Below are positions 14,538 through 17,307 of a stretch of DNA of 17,307 bases, in pieces; positions within the stretch are counted from its first letter, which is position 1, and every line of letters begins with the position of its first letter. The DNA is from Desulfobacteraceae bacterium (GTDB lineage Bacteria > Desulfobacterota > Desulfobacteria > Desulfobacterales > Desulfosalsimonadaceae), in contig DAIEHU010000017.1 in NCBI GenBank assembly GCA_027353395.1, positions 1 through 17,307 of the forward strand. Direction: 5' to 3'. The position numbers were made by a program, and so were the translations under genes. The notes under the pieces are model-generated. The model was not told the DNA's origin. It did not search any database and worked only from the letters and a program-made list of their open reading frames with translations.

Positions 14538-17307
14538 ATGGGCGCGCATAAATATAGATTGGGGTTATATTGGCTGATGGCGATGCCATGCCTGGTCATG
14601 GCCATTGTGTGCATGGGGGCGGTTCCGGCAATCAGCGCTGGCGTGGAATATTATGTTGACATCAACAGCGGCCTGGATACCAACGACGGTTCCCAGGCCG
14701 CGCCCTGGCGGACCCTGCACCATGCTTTCGGTGCGGTTTCCGATGGGGCTGTCCTGCACGTCATGCCGGGAACTTATGACCGCTACTCCGAAGTGGTTGA
14801 CACCCAGTTGGCAATGGCGATTCCCAATGTGCATGTCATCGGGGAATGCTGGCCGGCGATCAATGGCTATGGAGGCGGTCTTTGGGTCACCGGATTTCAG
14901 GTTTCGGCGCCGGGCGTCACGGTGGAAGGGTTCAAGATTGTCGGGTTTACGGCTGGCATCGAGGCCCAGAACCAGAGTCCGGTCATTCGGCGTAATATCA
15001 TTTCCAATATGACCCAGACCGGTATTTCCATCTCGTCCACGGGGACCGCTGTTTCTCCGCGGATTGAAAATAACGTGATTCACGATTGCGCAGCAAGCGG
15101 CATCAAGGTTTCGGGCTATAGCGTCGGGGGTATCCCGGAAATATTTCACAACACCATTGACGCAGGGTATCAAACTTCTGCTTCGGGGATATCGATTCAA
15201 GAGATAATCCCGCTTTCATCTTCCATTGCTCCGGTAATCCAATATAATATTATCACCAATTTCAGCGGCACCGGCGGTTACGGCATAAACAACGCCAACG
15301 CCGATATTGGCGGGATTATCATTGATTATAACGATGTGTGGAACAATGCCGTTCCCTATTCAGGCGTGGTGTCAGGGTTGAATGATAAGAATGTTGATCC
15401 GGCGTACAATCCTTCGAGCGGGGATTATCAGCTTTTGTTCGGGTCTGTCTGCATTGACGCCATTCCGGATACTGCCGGAGATCCGGTAACCAATGATCTG
15501 CTGGGGCATCCCCGTTTCATTGATATTAACGGTATCGCCAACGGCGGTGTTTATGACATGGGCGCTTATGAAAAACTTGATGACGCGGACGGCGACGGGC
15601 TGACGTATAATTATGAGGTTACGGTTTCTCGCACCAATCCGGATAACAGCGATACCGATGGCGATGGTTATACTGACGGGGAGGAAGTCGCCAGAGCCAC
15701 TGATCCGAACAGTTCCGCTTCTTTCCCCGCATATGGCCCGTCCAACCCCAATAACAGTTCTTCATCAGACACTAAATATTATGTGGATGCGAGCGCCCCT
15801 TCCCTCGGCCTGGGCACGGACACATCCCCCTGGCAGAATCTGCATCTTGCCGTTGATCACATCAATAATGGATCTCCCGGCACGGCATCCACCTCTTATG
15901 TGCTTCAGGTGCTGCCCGGGGTTTATTCGGCAAGCTGTTGCACGGACAGCCACGAGCCCAATAAGGCCCTCGGCATTACCCAGAATTATCTGACCATTGT
16001 CGGCTCTGGCGTGGATGTGACGATTGTCGACGGCACGCCATGCAGCCCGTATTCCAATTACTGGACGGATGGTTTTAATATTAACCTTGCGAATCATGTC
16101 GTCATCCGGGATATGTCCATACGGAATTTTGTTGATCCGATGTCTTATGGCGGCGGTTCGGCCGTGAAGATGCAGGGGGCGACCTATTGCGAGGTGTCGG
16201 CCTGCAGCATTCACAACAACAGCGCTTATGGTGTCTATATCGGCATGAGTTCCTATCCGTTATACTCGCCCAGCCAGTATAATATGGTCATGAAAGGGTG
16301 CAATATTTTTCATAACGGCGATGCGGGGGTTTATATCGCCAATAGCAGTTATAACGAGGTCCGGAACAACAGCGCATCCATTCATGACAACGGCAGACTG
16401 GATGTGCCGGGTGTCGGTGTCTGGGTTTATGGGGGTACAGGTTATCCGGCAAACGGTAACCAGATTATGTATAACCGGATCAACGCATCCGTGTCGGACA
16501 CCGCTTATCCCCAGGGCATCGGCGTTAAAGTCGATGGCGCGGGAACCGGCAACAATGTCGAGGGAAATGAAATTTTTGGTCACGTCAGCGATGGCGGAGC
16601 CTATGGGGTATGGACCAATAACGCGGATGTGCTGATTCAGCGCAATACCATGCCGAATAACACGATCGGCATCAGGGTCGAGGGCTATAGTTATGGGGAC
16701 GTCGCGCCAAGTCTTATCAACAATCTCATTTATCGCGGATCGGGCCAGCCGGGCATCAATGATGGCATAGATATCGCATATACGACCACTTACGCCGTTT
16801 CCCCGCTTGTTTATCATAACACCATCGACAACGGGTTGCTTAATGGCGTTTATATTGAAGGCGCGGCCACGCCTGATATTAAATACAATATCATCACCAA
16901 TTTTGCTGAAAAAGGGATTTACAATAATGGCGGCACCCTGGCCATCAATGCCATCAATTATAATGATGTTTATGGGAATCTTCTTTATAATTATTATGGC
17001 TGTACCCCGGGCGCTAATGATTTACCCCCAACGGCTGCTCCCGGTTATGTGTCTGCTTCGACCGGAGACTATCATCTTGCGGCCACGTCCCCGTGCATAG
17101 ACGCCATTCCTTCAGGCCATTCCACCGTTTGCGGCGATATAGATCATCCTGTGACATCTCCCTGCTTCCGGCCCCAAGGCGCGGCTTGGGACATGGGATG
17201 TTATGAGGCTGCGGCATCTCCTGTCATCATATCGGGGACAGTGTTGTTTGGCGGCGTTGGGTTGTCCGGAGTAACGATCAGCGTGAGCGGACTTCCTGCG
17301 AGTTCAA
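14538..17307 (+). CDS. Large secreted right-handed beta-helix surface protein, 3' end outside window
   Basis: An open frame of 923 codons from ATG 14538 (GGGAGGGAG 4-8 bases upstream) to the window edge. A signal peptide (LGLYWLMAMPCLVMAIVCMGAVPAISA) is followed by a first beta-helix domain at about 36-347 (EYYVDINSGLDTNDGSQAAPWRTLHHAF … VLHVMPGTYD … VYDMGAYE). Next is a Ca-binding TSP3/EF-loop-like segment at 348-395 (DADGDG … DTDGDGYTDGEE) and a Ser/Asn-rich linker. A second, longer beta-helix domain (about 413-895) has the same start (KYYVDAS … PWQNLHLAV … QVLPGVYS) and finish (SPCIDAIP … AAWDMGCYE). The last visible residues (ISGTVLFGGVGLSGVTISVSG) look like the opening of a carboxypeptidase-regulatory/Ig-like domain. 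Repeated NTI/NIIT/YNDVxxN rungs are typical of NosD/pectate-lyase folds. Probably an adhesin or polysaccharide-active surface protein; enzymatic residues are not identified. No lipobox. It lies downstream of the TPR-barrel and FecR genes. Confidence 0.9.
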   Translation, partial: MGAHKYRLGLYWLMAMPCLVMAIVCMGAVPAISAGVEYYVDINSGLDTNDGSQAAPWRTLHHAFGAVSDGAVLHVMPGTYDRYSEVVDTQLAMAIPNVHVIGECWPAINGYGGGLWVTGFQVSAPGVTVEGFKIVGFTAGIEAQNQSPVIRRNIISNMTQTGISISSTGTAVSPRIENNVIHDCAASGIKVSGYSVGGIPEIFHNTIDAGYQTSASGISIQEIIPLSSSIAPVIQYNIITNFSGTGGYGINNANADIGGIIIDYNDVWNNAVPYSGVVSGLNDKNVDPAYNPSSGDYQLLFGSVCIDAIPDTAGDPVTNDLLGHPRFIDINGIANGGVYDMGAYEKLDDADGDGLTYNYEVTVSRTNPDNSDTDGDGYTDGEEVARATDPNSSASFPAYGPSNPNNSSSSDTKYYVDASAPSLGLGTDTSPWQNLHLAVDHINNGSPGTASTSYVLQVLPGVYSASCCTDSHEPNKALGITQNYLTIVGSGVDVTIVDGTPCSPYSNYWTDGFNINLANHVVIRDMSIRNFVDPMSYGGGSAVKMQGATYCEVSACSIHNNSAYGVYIGMSSYPLYSPSQYNMVMKGCNIFHNGDAGVYIANSSYNEVRNNSASIHDNGRLDVPGVGVWVYGGTGYPANGNQIMYNRINASVSDTAYPQGIGVKVDGAGTGNNVEGNEIFGHVSDGGAYGVWTNNADVLIQRNTMPNNTIGIRVEGYSYGDVAPSLINNLIYRGSGQPGINDGIDIAYTTTYAVSPLVYHNTIDNGLLNGVYIEGAATPDIKYNIITNFAEKGIYNNGGTLAINAINYNDVYGNLLYNYYGCTPGANDLPPTAAPGYVSASTGDYHLAATSPCIDAIPSGHSTVCGDIDHPVTSPCFRPQGAAWDMGCYEAAASPVIISGTVLFGGVGLSGVTISVSGLPASS

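Noticed and set aside
1..17307. CRISPR array, tRNA/rRNA, transposase, phage or toxin–antitoxin genes
   Set aside because: I found no regularly spaced direct repeats, cloverleaf, transposase motifs, phage genes or paired small toxin-like ORFs; the window reads as ordinary chromosome plus a surface-protein locus.

Overview
The window looks like chromosomal DNA of an anaerobic, Gram-negative bacterium, most likely a Desulfobacterota (delta-proteobacterial) sulfate-reducer-type lineage. This is inferred from the gene types (Feo ferrous-iron uptake with a Fur–FeoA hybrid, a 4Fe-4S/FMN/FAD 2,4-dienoyl-CoA reductase-type enzyme, HD-GYP signalling, outer-membrane barrel proteins), the moderately high GC and the rRNA-like AGGAGG ribosome sites. 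No rRNA or marker gene is present to prove it.

Layout. (1) 1-2256, minus strand: the first 27 codons of an unidentified gene leaving the window, a 153-base gap with a long imperfect inverted repeat, then a 673-residue FMN/4Fe-4S/FAD oxidoreductase of the FadH/2-enoate reductase type. (2) 2257-2442: a divergent control region with two back-to-back sigma-70-like promoters and a 10+10 palindrome just downstream of the inferred oxidoreductase start point. (3) 2443-3456: galE. (4) 3539-6603: an iron operon. It has a Fur winged-helix ORF, then (ATGA overlap, -1 frame) the Fur dimerisation half fused to a FeoA domain, then a free-standing feoA, then feoB (GTGA overlap). The Fur halves become one continuous Fur–FeoA protein if a single -1 shift occurs at a GGGG run. 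(5) 6604-6674: a small convergent gap with a second long inverted repeat. (6) 6675-9284, minus: clpB, with a 309-base promoter/leader gap upstream. (7) 9594-11815: a GAF–HD-GYP protein followed by a PDEase-like HD protein with a TTG start. (8) 11918-17307: a surface/export-looking locus. It comprises a TPR plus about 14-strand outer-membrane barrel protein (Slam/DUF560-like architecture), a periplasmic FecR-domain protein with no sigma factor partner, and the first 923 codons of a large secreted parallel beta-helix protein with an internal duplication and a calcium-binding hinge, cut by the window end.

How they work together: the Feo genes import Fe(II) through FeoB, helped by FeoA, with the Fur–FeoA hybrid as the probable local iron sensor. 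The two HD proteins probably belong to nucleotide second-messenger turnover. The last three genes probably make an outer-membrane transporter/anchor, a periplasmic accessory and a surface protein. The two most interesting points are the split Fur–FeoA regulator and the TPR-barrel/FecR/beta-helix locus.
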